Positions 7,673 to 14,050 of a stretch of DNA of 15,343 nucleotides are shown in pieces. The stretch is from positions 1 to 15,343 of the forward strand of contig DAOVYR010000005.1 in the NCBI GenBank assembly GCA_030635525.1, in the 5' to 3' direction. The notes beneath the pieces are model-generated. The model saw nothing but the letters and a program-made list of their open reading frames with translations, made no database searches and was not told the DNA's origin. The translations under genes and the position numbers were made by a program. Position 1 is the stretch's first letter. Every line of letters starts with the position of its first letter. Source of the DNA: Candidatus Nanohalarchaeota archaeon (GTDB taxonomy: Archaea > EX4484-52 > B79-G9).

Positions 7673-8911
7673 GTGGATTGTTCTATGATTGAATGTGTGC
7701 TGTATGCGGTTTTAGGTGTCCTTGCGGGATGTGTGACGGGTCTTATACCCGGGCTTCATGTTAATACTATTGCGCTTGTTGTGCTCGGGCTGTTTTATAC
7801 GTATTCGTTTGATGCGGTTAACCTGTCTGTGTTTATTCTTTCTATGGGGGTTACGCATTCGTTTGTGGATTTTATACCATCGATATATCTTGGTGCGCCG
7901 AGTTCGGATACGATTCTTTCTGTGCAGCCGGGGCATAGGATGGTTCTTTCAGGGCGCGGGTTTGAGGCGCTTGCGCTGTCGGTTGTGGGGGGGATTTTCG
8001 GGATCTTTTTTGTGATGGTTTTGCTTCTCGGATTGTTTGCTGTTGTTCCTTTTGTGTATGCTTATATCCGGGCCTGGATTCCTTTTTTTCTGGTTGTTGT
8101 TGAGGTGTATATGATTACGATTGAGAGGAATAGGCTTGCTGCGTTGCTTGTGTGTTTTCTTTCTTTGATGTATGGGGTTGTGCTTATGAATACGCATATC
8201 ATCAGCCAGAAGTATACGCTGTTTGTTATGCTTACGAGCCTTTTTGGGATTAGTTCGCTTGTCTTGAGTTATGCTGTGACGAGCAGGCTGCCTGTGCAGA
8301 GGAAGCGATTCAGGATTAAGCTTGGACCGACGATTTCGGGGTCGTTTGCAGGGTTTGTGGGTGGGCTTGTTGCAGGGACGCTCCCGGGGCTCGGGGGTTC
8401 GCAGTCTGCGATTCTTGTGCAGAAGTTCGGGAGGATCAGGGGGGCTAAGAAGTATATCACTACTCTTGGTACAATCAATACGATTGATATTCTGATTTCT
8501 GTTTTTTCGCTTTATATGATTGGTAAGGCGAGGAGCGGGAGTGCGATTGTGATACAGGAGGTGGTCGGGGTTATTACGGTTCAGAATATGGTTCTTTTCC
8601 TGGGGGTTGCGCTTTTTTCGTGCGGGGTGGCTGCGATTGTTACGCTTAATATTGGGAAGGCTGCGGCTGAACATGTTCATAAGGTTGATTACCGGAAGCT
8701 GGTGTTTGCGATTGTTTCGTTTCTCGGGGTTCTTGTGTTTGTGTATACCGGATTTGCGGGGGTTGTTGTCTGTCTTACGGGGGTGGCTATCGGGGTTTTG
8801 CCTAATCTTTTGGGGGTTAAGAAGAGTCTTTTGATGTCGTGCCTGATAGGGCCTACGATTCTTTATCTTACGGGGACTGATTATGTTGTGCTTGGGATGC
8901 TTGGGCTTTGA
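7673..8911 (+). CDS. TctA-family membrane transporter (COG1784-like)
   Basis: This 412-residue polytopic membrane protein belongs to the archaeal branch of the TctA/DUF112 permease family (COG1784); in bacteria TctA is the large membrane subunit of tricarboxylate transporters, while the archaeal substrate is unknown. Two related motifs mark the family's inverted halves: GLIPGLHVNT (23-32) and GTLPGLGGSQSA (235-246). Roughly ten hydrophobic spans are visible. No TctB or solute-binding TctC gene is nearby, so it is an orphan permease, as is usual for archaeal members. The start is GTG 7673, because an in-frame TGA lies two codons upstream; ATG 7685 is an alternative. It is divergent from the secreted-protein cassette and convergent with a 31-aa membrane protein gene. 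Confidence 0.88.
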   Translation: MDCSMIECVLYAVLGVLAGCVTGLIPGLHVNTIALVVLGLFYTYSFDAVNLSVFILSMGVTHSFVDFIPSIYLGAPSSDTILSVQPGHRMVLSGRGFEALALSVVGGIFGIFFVMVLLLGLFAVVPFVYAYIRAWIPFFLVVVEVYMITIERNRLAALLVCFLSLMYGVVLMNTHIISQKYTLFVMLTSLFGISSLVLSYAVTSRLPVQRKRFRIKLGPTISGSFAGFVGGLVAGTLPGLGGSQSAILVQKFGRIRGAKKYITTLGTINTIDILISVFSLYMIGKARSGSAIVIQEVVGVITVQNMVLFLGVALFSCGVAAIVTLNIGKAAAEHVHKVDYRKLVFAIVSFLGVLVFVYTGFAGVVVCLTGVAIGVLPNLLGVKKSLLMSCLIGPTILYLTGTDYVVLGMLGL

Positions 8912-8934
8912 GGGTAGATGAGAAGCAGGGGTTT

Positions 8935-9030
8935 TTAGGATAGTTTTTTTAGTAAGATTATTAGTGCGCCGATTGCAGGGGCCAGGATTGCGATGTAGAT
9001 TGCTGCGGTGGTTATCAGTTGTGTGTCCAT
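8935..9030 (-). CDS. Small single-span membrane protein, 31 aa
   Basis: This short gene encodes a 31-residue peptide starting MDTQLITTAAIYIAIL, continuing with a hydrophobic stretch (about 5-27) and ending LLKKLS. That is one membrane helix with a basic C-terminal end. I do not recognise a family. Support comes from a strong TATA box (CATATATATA, 9053-9062) centred 27 bp upstream of the ATG with a GAAAT element before it, which fits leaderless transcription. Codon use follows the C/A-ending pattern of other minus-strand genes here. It ends 23 bp from the stop of the convergent TctA-like gene. Possible roles include a small subunit or regulator of a membrane complex; nothing in the sequence decides this. 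Confidence 0.6.
   Translation of the reverse strand: MDTQLITTAAIYIAILAPAIGALIILLKKLS
8944..8950 (+). terminator. Possible T-run terminator of the TctA-like gene
   Basis: A run of seven T follows the permease stop by about 32 bp, after a shorter T5 run at 8932-8936. Archaeal termination can use T runs without a hairpin. The run lies inside the convergent 31-aa gene, so the two transcripts would overlap slightly. Confidence 0.35.
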
Positions 9031-9052
9031 GTCTGGTTATTGGTTTTTTGGG

Positions 9053-9062
9053 TATATATATG
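9053..9062 (-). promoter_or_regulatory. TATA box of the 31-aa membrane protein gene
   Basis: The minus strand reads CATATATATA, preceded by GTGAAATCA that can serve as a BRE. The box centre is about 27 bp upstream of ATG 9030, which predicts a leaderless transcript and supports the small gene. Confidence 0.65.
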
Positions 9063-9071
9063 TGATTTCAC

Positions 9072-9169
9072 GACCCCTTCATTTCCGGTGGAGAAACATT
9101 ATAAAGGTGTTGTTTTTTGTTCACTTTTGGTACACAGAATGTCTTAGACCCCATTGTTTCCTGTGGAGA
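9072..9169. repeat. Imperfect 23-bp direct repeat, two copies 75 bp apart
   Basis: Copies at 9072-9094 and 9147-9169 share GACCCC, TTCC and GGAGA blocks and agree at 19 of 23 bases. No third copy was found at the same period on either side. Between them is a plus-strand TATA-like ATTATAAAG (9098-9106). Confidence 0.5.
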
Positions 9170-9295
9170 TTTTGTGGGCTGGCTGGCGTGAAGGTGTGGG
9201 CTGTTGCAGGTTTTGTTTCACGCTTGGTGGTGTGAATGTATCCAACGCGCTCCCTTCACCCCAAAGTGTCTTTGATGTTGTGGGTTGTGATGGGG

Positions 9296-9361
9296 TGTGT
9301 TTTGGGATTGTTGCGCATTATGATGTACTATATTTTGTAATTGTTGTACATTACGATGTAC
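9296..9361. repeat. 33-bp tandem duplication with embedded inverted repeat
   Basis: Copies 9296-9328 and 9329-9361 agree at 26 of 33 bases, and six of the seven differences are transitions. The last 22 bases of each (ATTGTTG...GATGTAC) differ at only three positions. Overlapping the second copy is a perfect 7-bp inverted repeat TGTACAT/ATGTACA with a TACG spacer (9345-9362), which resembles an operator half-site pair. Confidence 0.6.
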
Positions 9362-9399
9362 ATGATTGTTTAGTCAGCGATGTTATGCGACAATTTAAA

Positions 9400-9489
9400 T
9401 TAACGGTCAAAGTTGGGTTTTACAGGAAATTGGGCTTTGAAATCCTGAAAAAAGGGAAAAATGAACAGTACCTATGTATTACGATATGA
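9400..9489 (+). pseudogene. Probable 3' remnant of a GNAT-family acetyltransferase gene
   Basis: The frame ending at TGA 9489 reads GFYRKLGFEILKKGKNEQYL near its end. This matches the C-terminal signature of GNAT N-acetyltransferases (FYxKLGF followed by a strand with a hydrophobic end). The acetyl-CoA-binding R/QxxGxG/A segment that should precede it by about 30 residues is missing, and the upstream part of the frame is unlike a protein. I therefore read it as a truncated remnant. It ends 39 bp from the convergent antitoxin-like gene. Confidence is moderate because only about 20 residues carry the signal. Confidence 0.4.
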
Positions 9490-9521
9490 TTGATTTGTTG
9501 AGATATAGGTGAGAGAGTAAG

Positions 9522-9530
9522 AAAAAAATT
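9522..9530 (-). terminator. T-run after the 47-aa antitoxin-like gene
   Basis: On the minus strand the stop codon is followed immediately by a run of seven T (AATTTTTTTC), a plausible archaeal intrinsic termination signal. Confidence 0.4.
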
Positions 9531-9672
9531 AAATGTTGAATGCTTCCAGCCGTTTGGTTAATTCAATAGTTTTTTTTGTTATTGGAGATGTTTCTCTTTC
9601 GTGCATTTTCTTAAGGAATTCGTCTGCTTCTTTGCCTCGTAATGCAGGAGTTGCTCTTATTGGCTTTGGCAT
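9529..9672 (-). CDS. Small antitoxin-like protein, 47 aa
   Basis: This 47-residue peptide begins MPKPIRATPALRGKEADEFL and ends KRLEAFNI. The pattern (I-x-A-T-P-x-L-x-G-K-x-A-x-x-F-L followed by a charged helix) resembles short archaeal proteins I recall as conserved and often annotated as antitoxins or found beside small enzymes such as acetyltransferases; this recollection needs a search. The minus strand has a TATA box (ATATAAAAT, 9702-9710) centred about 34 bp upstream of the ATG; an in-frame GTG at 9681 sits at the leaderless distance and would add three residues. A T run follows the stop. No toxin partner is intact nearby, but a GNAT-like 3' remnant faces it at 9400-9489. Composition is more AT-rich than the flanking genes. 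Confidence 0.6.
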   Translation of the reverse strand: MPKPIRATPALRGKEADEFLKKMHERETSPITKKTIELTKRLEAFNI

Positions 9673-9701
9673 AGGAATCACAGTAATATATTGTAATTTG
9701 G

Positions 9702-9710
9702 ATTTTATAT
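9702..9710 (-). promoter_or_regulatory. TATA box of the 47-aa gene
   Basis: The minus strand reads ATATAAAAT. A start 26 bp downstream falls at about 9680, next to the in-frame GTG 9681 and 8 nt before ATG 9672, so either start is possible. Confidence 0.5.
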
Positions 9711-9778
9711 CTCTTATATGCTCAACTTAATTGTGATGTGAGATTATCTTATCCCTAGGCATTTCAGTGATGCGCAAT

Positions 9779-12700
9779 TCACTTATACTTCGCGAGGTTG
9801 AGCTGTCTTGCTTTTTTGCCGAACATTGAGTCTGCTTCTTTTTCGAGGAGGAAGAATTGCTGCCTCAGGTAGGAGGTTATTTTGAATTCGTCCATTATTC
9901 TTTTGGATGGTTCGATGTATTTTCTTGCGCTGCCTTCGGAGATTGTGAGCAGGATTTTGCCTTCGCATCTTGTGCATTTGCCGATCAATGGGACTCTTCT
10001 GTATTTTTCGTTGCAGGTGACGCACCTGAAGCCCTGTTTTGAGAATTTTCTTAAGTTGCCTTTGATGTCGCGCAGGAAGTGTTTTGAGAGTACGGCTTCT
10101 GCGACTTTGTCTTCGTCTACTGCGCGCAGTTTTCTTTCGAGGTCAAGTTGTGCGAATAGTTTTTCGAGCATTGTGTCGAGTTGCGTGTATCTGCTCCTGT
10201 GGGGGCCTTCGTTGATGTCGTATGTGTCGTGCGTGAATTTTGTGTGAAATACTTCGGTTTTGCCGATCAGCTCTTCTACTATTCTTGGTTTTGATTTCAG
10301 GTCCCATGTGTGCGGGTAGTTCTGGGTTTCTCTGTAGAATTCGAGGGGGTAGGTGTCGTCTACGTCTACGTTCCATGATTCGTCGTCGACTTCCTCGGGG
10401 TCGAGGCATGTTGTGAGGACCAGCGGCGCGTCCATTGTTCTTCCGCCACGGGTGTCTGGCATGAACTGCCTTGAGAAGTTCAGGAGGGCGTCCATCAATA
10501 GCATTATGCTGTCCTCGTCGCCGTCTGCGTTTCTTCTTTTTCCGGCGTGCCAGAAGGGATGTGCCAGACCGATTCTTGCCGGGGTGAAGCCGATTATCCG
10601 CCCGATGATGCCGGCTGAGGTGTGTGGGGCGAGGCCGATGACCAGTTGCCCTACGAGCTGCTCTTTTGTTTTTATGTTGTAGAATGGTTTTAGGTGGTAG
10701 AATTTTACTAGCAGCTGGTCTGTGAATTTGCAGATGCTTACGAGGTGGTCTGCTGTTGAGAATTCTTTGTTGTCTGAGACTATTATGTCCTGGGGGTAGA
10801 GGGTGAGGATCTGCTCTTCGCTTGTGAGTTCGTTGCCGTCGACGTCTTTTTCGTAGCCGAATTTGCGCAGGGTTTCTATTGGTACGCTGATTTCGCGGGG
10901 CTTGAAGTGGGTTACCGGGACGTCTGTTGAGTCCAGGCGGGTTGTGCCGTCTTTGTTTACGTAGAGGTTGTATTTTGCACGGAGGAGGCCTTTTTCAAGT
11001 GGCTCGACGTTTTTGCTTGCGCCGAAGACGCCTCTTACGCCTTTGAATAGTTCCGGCATCTCATGCTCTTTTAGTTTGATGTTTTTTTTGGCGTTGTCCA
11101 TTAGTGTTTTTATGTCCAGTTTCATCCTGCGGTAGCCTGCTGTGGGCAGGCCGCAGTGCTCGGGTGCGTTGGTGATTGCGTTGCAGCGTCTGCATGCTTT
11201 TATTGGTGTTGCTTTTGCGCCGCAGTCGTAGCAGTAGGTGAAGTAGGTTTCTTTGCCGCATTCGGTGCAGCGGTAGGCAGATACTGATGATTCGATTGTG
11301 CCTGCTTTGTAGGATTCCATGAGGTTTCTCATGCGGCCGCCGGCTTCGCCGCAGGGGAAGAGTACTTGCGGGCGGCCTTTCATGAGGCGCCGTTCTGCTT
11401 TTTCAGGGCGACCCATTTTCATGCCGACTCTTATTGTGCCTTTTTCTTTTATTGTGATGCCTGATAGGTTTTTTAGTGCGTCCATTACGCTTTCTGATTG
11501 GTCTATTTTTTTGATGAGGGATGCTTTGTTTTTTTCTGTGGGCTTTCCAAGGCATTTTGGGATTGCGAGGGATTTGCCGGTGATGAGTATTGTTTCGTTT
11601 TTTTTTGCGTGTGGCGCACAGAGGGTTTCGAGGATTTTTTTTTGGTCTGATGCGTCCTGGAGGGTTAGGGTTATTGAGTTGTTAATTGTGTTGGTTAGCG
11701 GTTGGTTTTTTGTTGCTATATTATTTGCAGTTATGTCATTTGTGGTTATGTCCATATCCCCCTCTGTGTTTGGTTCTTTTCCTTCCCTATCCCCCACCCT
11801 CCCAGATGTGTCTGAATTATCTGTGTTTTTCTGATTCTCTAGGTTTTCATTGTTTTCTGTGGTGGTTGTGTTGTTGTCTTTTTGGTCTTTTTTTGCTTTT
11901 GAGAACCATTCTATTAGGTCTTTGAGGTCGTCTTTTGTGATGTCGTGCCAGAAGAAGTTGTAGCGGGGGTGGAGCGGGATGTTCAGGGTTTCTGAGATGT
12001 TGAATGCTTCGTCGAGTGTGGGTGGCGGGTAGGGTTTGGATGTGTATTTTGAGAGGTCTTTTATTTCGGTTTTGTTGTTGTTGTTGCTGTTTTTTTCCAG
12101 TGCTTCTTTTACTTCCAGTGCCCACCATTCTTCGACGTAAGAGGAGGGGAGGAGCATGTGGCCGTTGCTTACGAATTCGCCGTAGGGTATGAGTGCGTCG
12201 CCGAGTGAGAGTATTGTCTTTAGTTCGGGTTTTAATTTTTTTATCTGCTCTTTGGTTTCTATCTCTATGACGTCGCCGTTTTTCAGCAGGATTACAGGAC
12301 CTTCCATTGTGTCGCAGGGCGTGCATACTGTTGCTTTGCCGGGAAATTCCATGGCGATCTGCGTGCCGACTGCAAGGAAAGGGACGAGGTGCATGGTGAG
12401 GGGGTGTACTGATGTGGATGCCAGGCCGCCGGTTCTTGATCGTCCGTATCTGAGGCGGAAGCCGCCCGGTTCTGCGGGGTATGAGAATACCGGTCTTCCT
12501 GCGATTATCTTGTCAATGTATTTTGCGTTTGGGATGTATTTTATGTCTTCTTTGCCTTTTGATGAGGGGGCTGCGTGGATTTTCTTTTTCATTGCGATGA
12601 ATTTCTTCAGCCAGAGCCAGTGTTTTAGCCCGTACTCGTCGGGGTATTTCATGATTCTTTTTAGCATCTTTTCTGCTTTGAGGGGGAGGCCGTCGAGGAG

Positions 12701-13468
12701 GACGAGGCACATGCCGCCGCGGATCTGGTTGGTTTCGACTCTCTCGAGGTCTTTGAAGTTTGAGACTTCGAGCTTTTCTGTGGGGTCGCCGTTGATTTCT
12801 ACCGGGACGTTTGCTATTATGAACTCTATCTCTTCTTTGGTGGGATGGTATTGTTTTGCGGTGACTCTTGAGTAATAGTCTTCGACTTCTGTTGAGTATC
12901 TTTGGAGTTCGACTCCTTTTGGGATGTAGGCGGCGATGTTGCAGTGGATGCGGATGAAGTCTGCTGCGAGGACTGACATTGCTGATGCTGTGCCGCCTGC
13001 GGATCTGATGGGGCCTGCGAAGTAGATTGATAGGTATTCTGTGCCGTCGTCGTTTTTTTTGAGTTTGACATCTGAGAGGCCCTCCAGGGGGGCGGTGACT
13101 ATGCCGAGTGTGAGGTAGGCTATTGCGACTCTCAGGCCTGCCTCGATTGCCTTGATTTTTTCAGGGAATTTTACTATTTTTTCGAGGGCTATGTCCCGTC
13201 CGGCGAGGAGTGCGACGCGTTCGTCGTTTTTGCCGTATTGTTTTTCGTGTTTGCGGATCTCGTCTGCGAGACCGGAGTCTTTGAGTTCGGGTATCATGCT
13301 GCTGAGGAGGCCTTCGACTCTTGCGGAGAGGTCGCGGGCTATTGGGATGTTTACTTCGGGCTCGGGGTCTTTGCCTTTGGCTCTTGCTTTTTCTGCGAGC
13401 TCGTAGGTCTTTTTTACTTCTTTTTCGATGGATGCGAAGTAGGTTTTCATTGTGTCGTCTAAGTTCAT
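9779..13468 (-). CDS. polC: DNA polymerase II (family D) large subunit DP2
   Basis: This is the catalytic large subunit of archaeal PolD, the replicative polymerase that works with the DP1 exonuclease subunit (not in this window). With start ATG 13468 it has 1229 residues, normal for DP2. The N-terminus (MNLDDTMKTYF...ELAEKARAKGKDP) aligns with known DP2 starts, and a GGTGA ribosome-binding site lies 5 nt before this ATG; GTG 13477 is the alternative. Visible marks are FRLRYGRSRTGG in the N-terminal half, a zinc region with C734, C737, C746, C749, C759, C762 and C772, the catalytic NADGDED with D982 and D984 in the double-psi barrel, and a C-terminal zinc finger C1149/C1152/C1165/C1168. No intein interrupts NADGDED. 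An unusual Asn/Thr/Asp-rich linker fills about 527-599, and a short Asn run (NSNNNN) lies upstream of it. No clear PCNA-binding motif is seen at the end (ARQLNLAKYK). Confidence 0.97.
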   Translation of the reverse strand: MNLDDTMKTYFASIEKEVKKTYELAEKARAKGKDPEPEVNIPIARDLSARVEGLLSSMIPELKDSGLADEIRKHEKQYGKNDERVALLAGRDIALEKIVKFPEKIKAIEAGLRVAIAYLTLGIVTAPLEGLSDVKLKKNDDGTEYLSIYFAGPIRSAGGTASAMSVLAADFIRIHCNIAAYIPKGVELQRYSTEVEDYYSRVTAKQYHPTKEEIEFIIANVPVEINGDPTEKLEVSNFKDLERVETNQIRGGMCLVLLDGLPLKAEKMLKRIMKYPDEYGLKHWLWLKKFIAMKKKIHAAPSSKGKEDIKYIPNAKYIDKIIAGRPVFSYPAEPGGFRLRYGRSRTGGLASTSVHPLTMHLVPFLAVGTQIAMEFPGKATVCTPCDTMEGPVILLKNGDVIEIETKEQIKKLKPELKTILSLGDALIPYGEFVSNGHMLLPSSYVEEWWALEVKEALEKNSNNNNKTEIKDLSKYTSKPYPPPTLDEAFNISETLNIPLHPRYNFFWHDITKDDLKDLIEWFSKAKKDQKDNNTTTTENNENLENQKNTDNSDTSGRVGDREGKEPNTEGDMDITTNDITANNIATKNQPLTNTINNSITLTLQDASDQKKILETLCAPHAKKNETILITGKSLAIPKCLGKPTEKNKASLIKKIDQSESVMDALKNLSGITIKEKGTIRVGMKMGRPEKAERRLMKGRPQVLFPCGEAGGRMRNLMESYKAGTIESSVSAYRCTECGKETYFTYCYDCGAKATPIKACRRCNAITNAPEHCGLPTAGYRRMKLDIKTLMDNAKKNIKLKEHEMPELFKGVRGVFGASKNVEPLEKGLLRAKYNLYVNKDGTTRLDSTDVPVTHFKPREISVPIETLRKFGYEKDVDGNELTSEEQILTLYPQDIIVSDNKEFSTADHLVSICKFTDQLLVKFYHLKPFYNIKTKEQLVGQLVIGLAPHTSAGIIGRIIGFTPARIGLAHPFWHAGKRRNADGDEDSIMLLMDALLNFSRQFMPDTRGGRTMDAPLVLTTCLDPEEVDDESWNVDVDDTYPLEFYRETQNYPHTWDLKSKPRIVEELIGKTEVFHTKFTHDTYDINEGPHRSRYTQLDTMLEKLFAQLDLERKLRAVDEDKVAEAVLSKHFLRDIKGNLRKFSKQGFRCVTCNEKYRRVPLIGKCTRCEGKILLTISEGSARKYIEPSKRIMDEFKITSYLRQQFFLLEKEADSMFGKKARQLNLAKYK
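11672..11890 (-). other. Low-complexity Asn/Thr-rich linker within DP2
   Basis: About 73 residues (527-599 from ATG 13468) are dominated by Asn, Thr, Asp, Glu and Lys, with no hydrophobic core (e.g. DNNTTTTENNENLENQKN). It separates the N-terminal half from the block beginning ITLTLQDASDQKK. It is in frame and free of stops. It is a probable flexible, disordered insertion and not an intein, since no splicing motifs are present. Confidence 0.75.
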
Positions 13469-13473
13469 GTTTG

Positions 13474-13478
13474 TCACC
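13474..13478 (-). promoter_or_regulatory. Ribosome binding site deciding the DP2 start
   Basis: GGTGA on the minus strand lies 5 nt upstream of ATG 13468. The alternative GTG at 13477 is itself part of this Shine-Dalgarno sequence, so the ATG is favoured. Confidence 0.65.
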
Positions 13479-13510
13479 GGTTTATTCGTGGGAATAATTG
13501 TATCAGCATA

Positions 13511-13527
13511 AATTTATTTATATACGT
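13511..13527. promoter_or_regulatory. Bidirectional TATA region between DP2 and the coiled-coil gene
   Basis: TTTATATA at 13517-13524 reads as a TATA box on both strands. On the plus strand it lies about 26 bp before ATG 13546 (leaderless). On the minus strand it predicts a start near 13494 and a leader of about 26 nt for DP2, which contains the GGTGA ribosome-binding site. The two genes may share or compete for this site. Confidence 0.6.
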
Positions 13528-13545
13528 TAAGTCTAAATGTATACT

Positions 13546-14037
13546 ATGGGTTTATTTGGTGGTGACAAGGCTAAGAAGGCTAAGGATGAGACGGATGAGA
13601 AGTTCCAGCAGATTGATGTTGTGAAGCATCAGCTTATGGATGTGCGCGGGGAGGTCAAGAAGGTTTCTGATGCGCAGGCGTCTTTTGATAAGGATAAGCA
13701 GAATATTTATAGTGCGCTGAATGTTCTTGATGAGGATATTGCGGATATTAAGGATTCTCTTAAGGGCAGGAATAGTGTGATTGAGCAGAGGCTTCGTGGT
13801 ATTGAGCAGACTGTGGGTGATCTTCGGCTTCTTGGGAAGCTGGCTATTGAGAATCGTGAGGAGCTTGATACGATTATGAATATTCTCAAAAAGATTGCGG
13901 AGCCGGAGTTTAAGGAGGTTGTTATTGCGCATGATTCTGAGCTTGACAGGTTTAAGCGCATCGAGGGGGAGATTGATGAGCTTAAGGATAAGGAGATTAT
14001 TGTTGAGAGTGCTCCTGTCCGCAAAGGCAGGGCTTAA
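13546..14037 (+). CDS. Coiled-coil protein, 163 aa
   Basis: Family not recognised. The protein starts MGLFGGDKAKKAKDE and is almost wholly charged and helical: long heptad-like stretches run over about 15-75 and 78-150, with Leu/Ile/Val spaced three and four apart (IEQRLRGIEQTVGDLRLL), predicting coiled coils. There is no signal or membrane span, so it is cytoplasmic, perhaps bound to a partner. ATG 13546 is preferred over ATG 13537 because a TATA box (13517-13524) lies about 26 bp upstream of it, so the upstream ATG would probably not be transcribed. Thirteen bases after its stop the Yip1-like membrane protein gene begins, suggesting an operon and possibly a shared membrane-linked role (inference). 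Confidence 0.85.
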   Translation: MGLFGGDKAKKAKDETDEKFQQIDVVKHQLMDVRGEVKKVSDAQASFDKDKQNIYSALNVLDEDIADIKDSLKGRNSVIEQRLRGIEQTVGDLRLLGKLAIENREELDTIMNILKKIAEPEFKEVVIAHDSELDRFKRIEGEIDELKDKEIIVESAPVRKGRA

Positions 14038-14038
14038 G

Positions 14039-14043
14039 GGTGA
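14039..14043 (+). promoter_or_regulatory. Ribosome binding site of the Yip1-like gene
   Basis: GGTGA lies 7 nt before ATG 14051, immediately after the coiled-coil stop. It supports 14051 as the start, against a longer in-frame start inside the preceding gene. Confidence 0.65.
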
Positions 14044-14050
14044 AGGGGGA

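Larger units (their letters stand above)
9066..9400. other. Gene-free region with repeats and inverted repeats
   Basis: No credible protein gene is visible in these 335 bases. The plus-strand frame that crosses it lacks family features except at its far 3' end. The region contains the 23-bp repeat pair, an inverted repeat GCGTGAA (9186-9192)/TTCACGC (9217-9223), CACCCC (9257-9262)/GGGGTG (9292-9297), and the 33-bp tandem repeat at 9296-9361. A TATA-like ATTATAAAG at 9098-9106 would start a plus-strand transcript near 9129. It could be an unannotated RNA gene, a regulatory region or decayed DNA; the sequence alone does not decide. Confidence 0.35.

Noticed and set aside
9072..9169. Possible CRISPR remnant from the 23-bp repeat pair
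   Set aside because: Only two copies, with four mismatches, no third copy at the same period and no cas genes in the window.
9154..9489. 111-aa plus-strand frame as an intact gene
   Set aside because: Only its last 20 or so residues look like protein (GNAT end); the rest crosses repeats and inverted repeats without family features, and no ribosome site or well-placed promoter was seen.
9722..9778. C/D box small RNA between DP2 and the 47-aa gene
   Set aside because: GTGATG-like motifs occur on the plus strand, but matching CTGA D boxes at proper spacing are absent.
11672..11890. Intein or intein scar in DP2
   Set aside because: No splicing Cys/Ser start or His-Asn end motifs; known DP2 intein sites near the catalytic NADGDED are uninterrupted.
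13895..14050. Longer start for the Yip1-like protein inside the coiled-coil gene
   Set aside because: The extra residues are an Arg/Leu/Ser-rich shadow of the coiled-coil gene, and GGTGA before ATG 14051 marks the real start.
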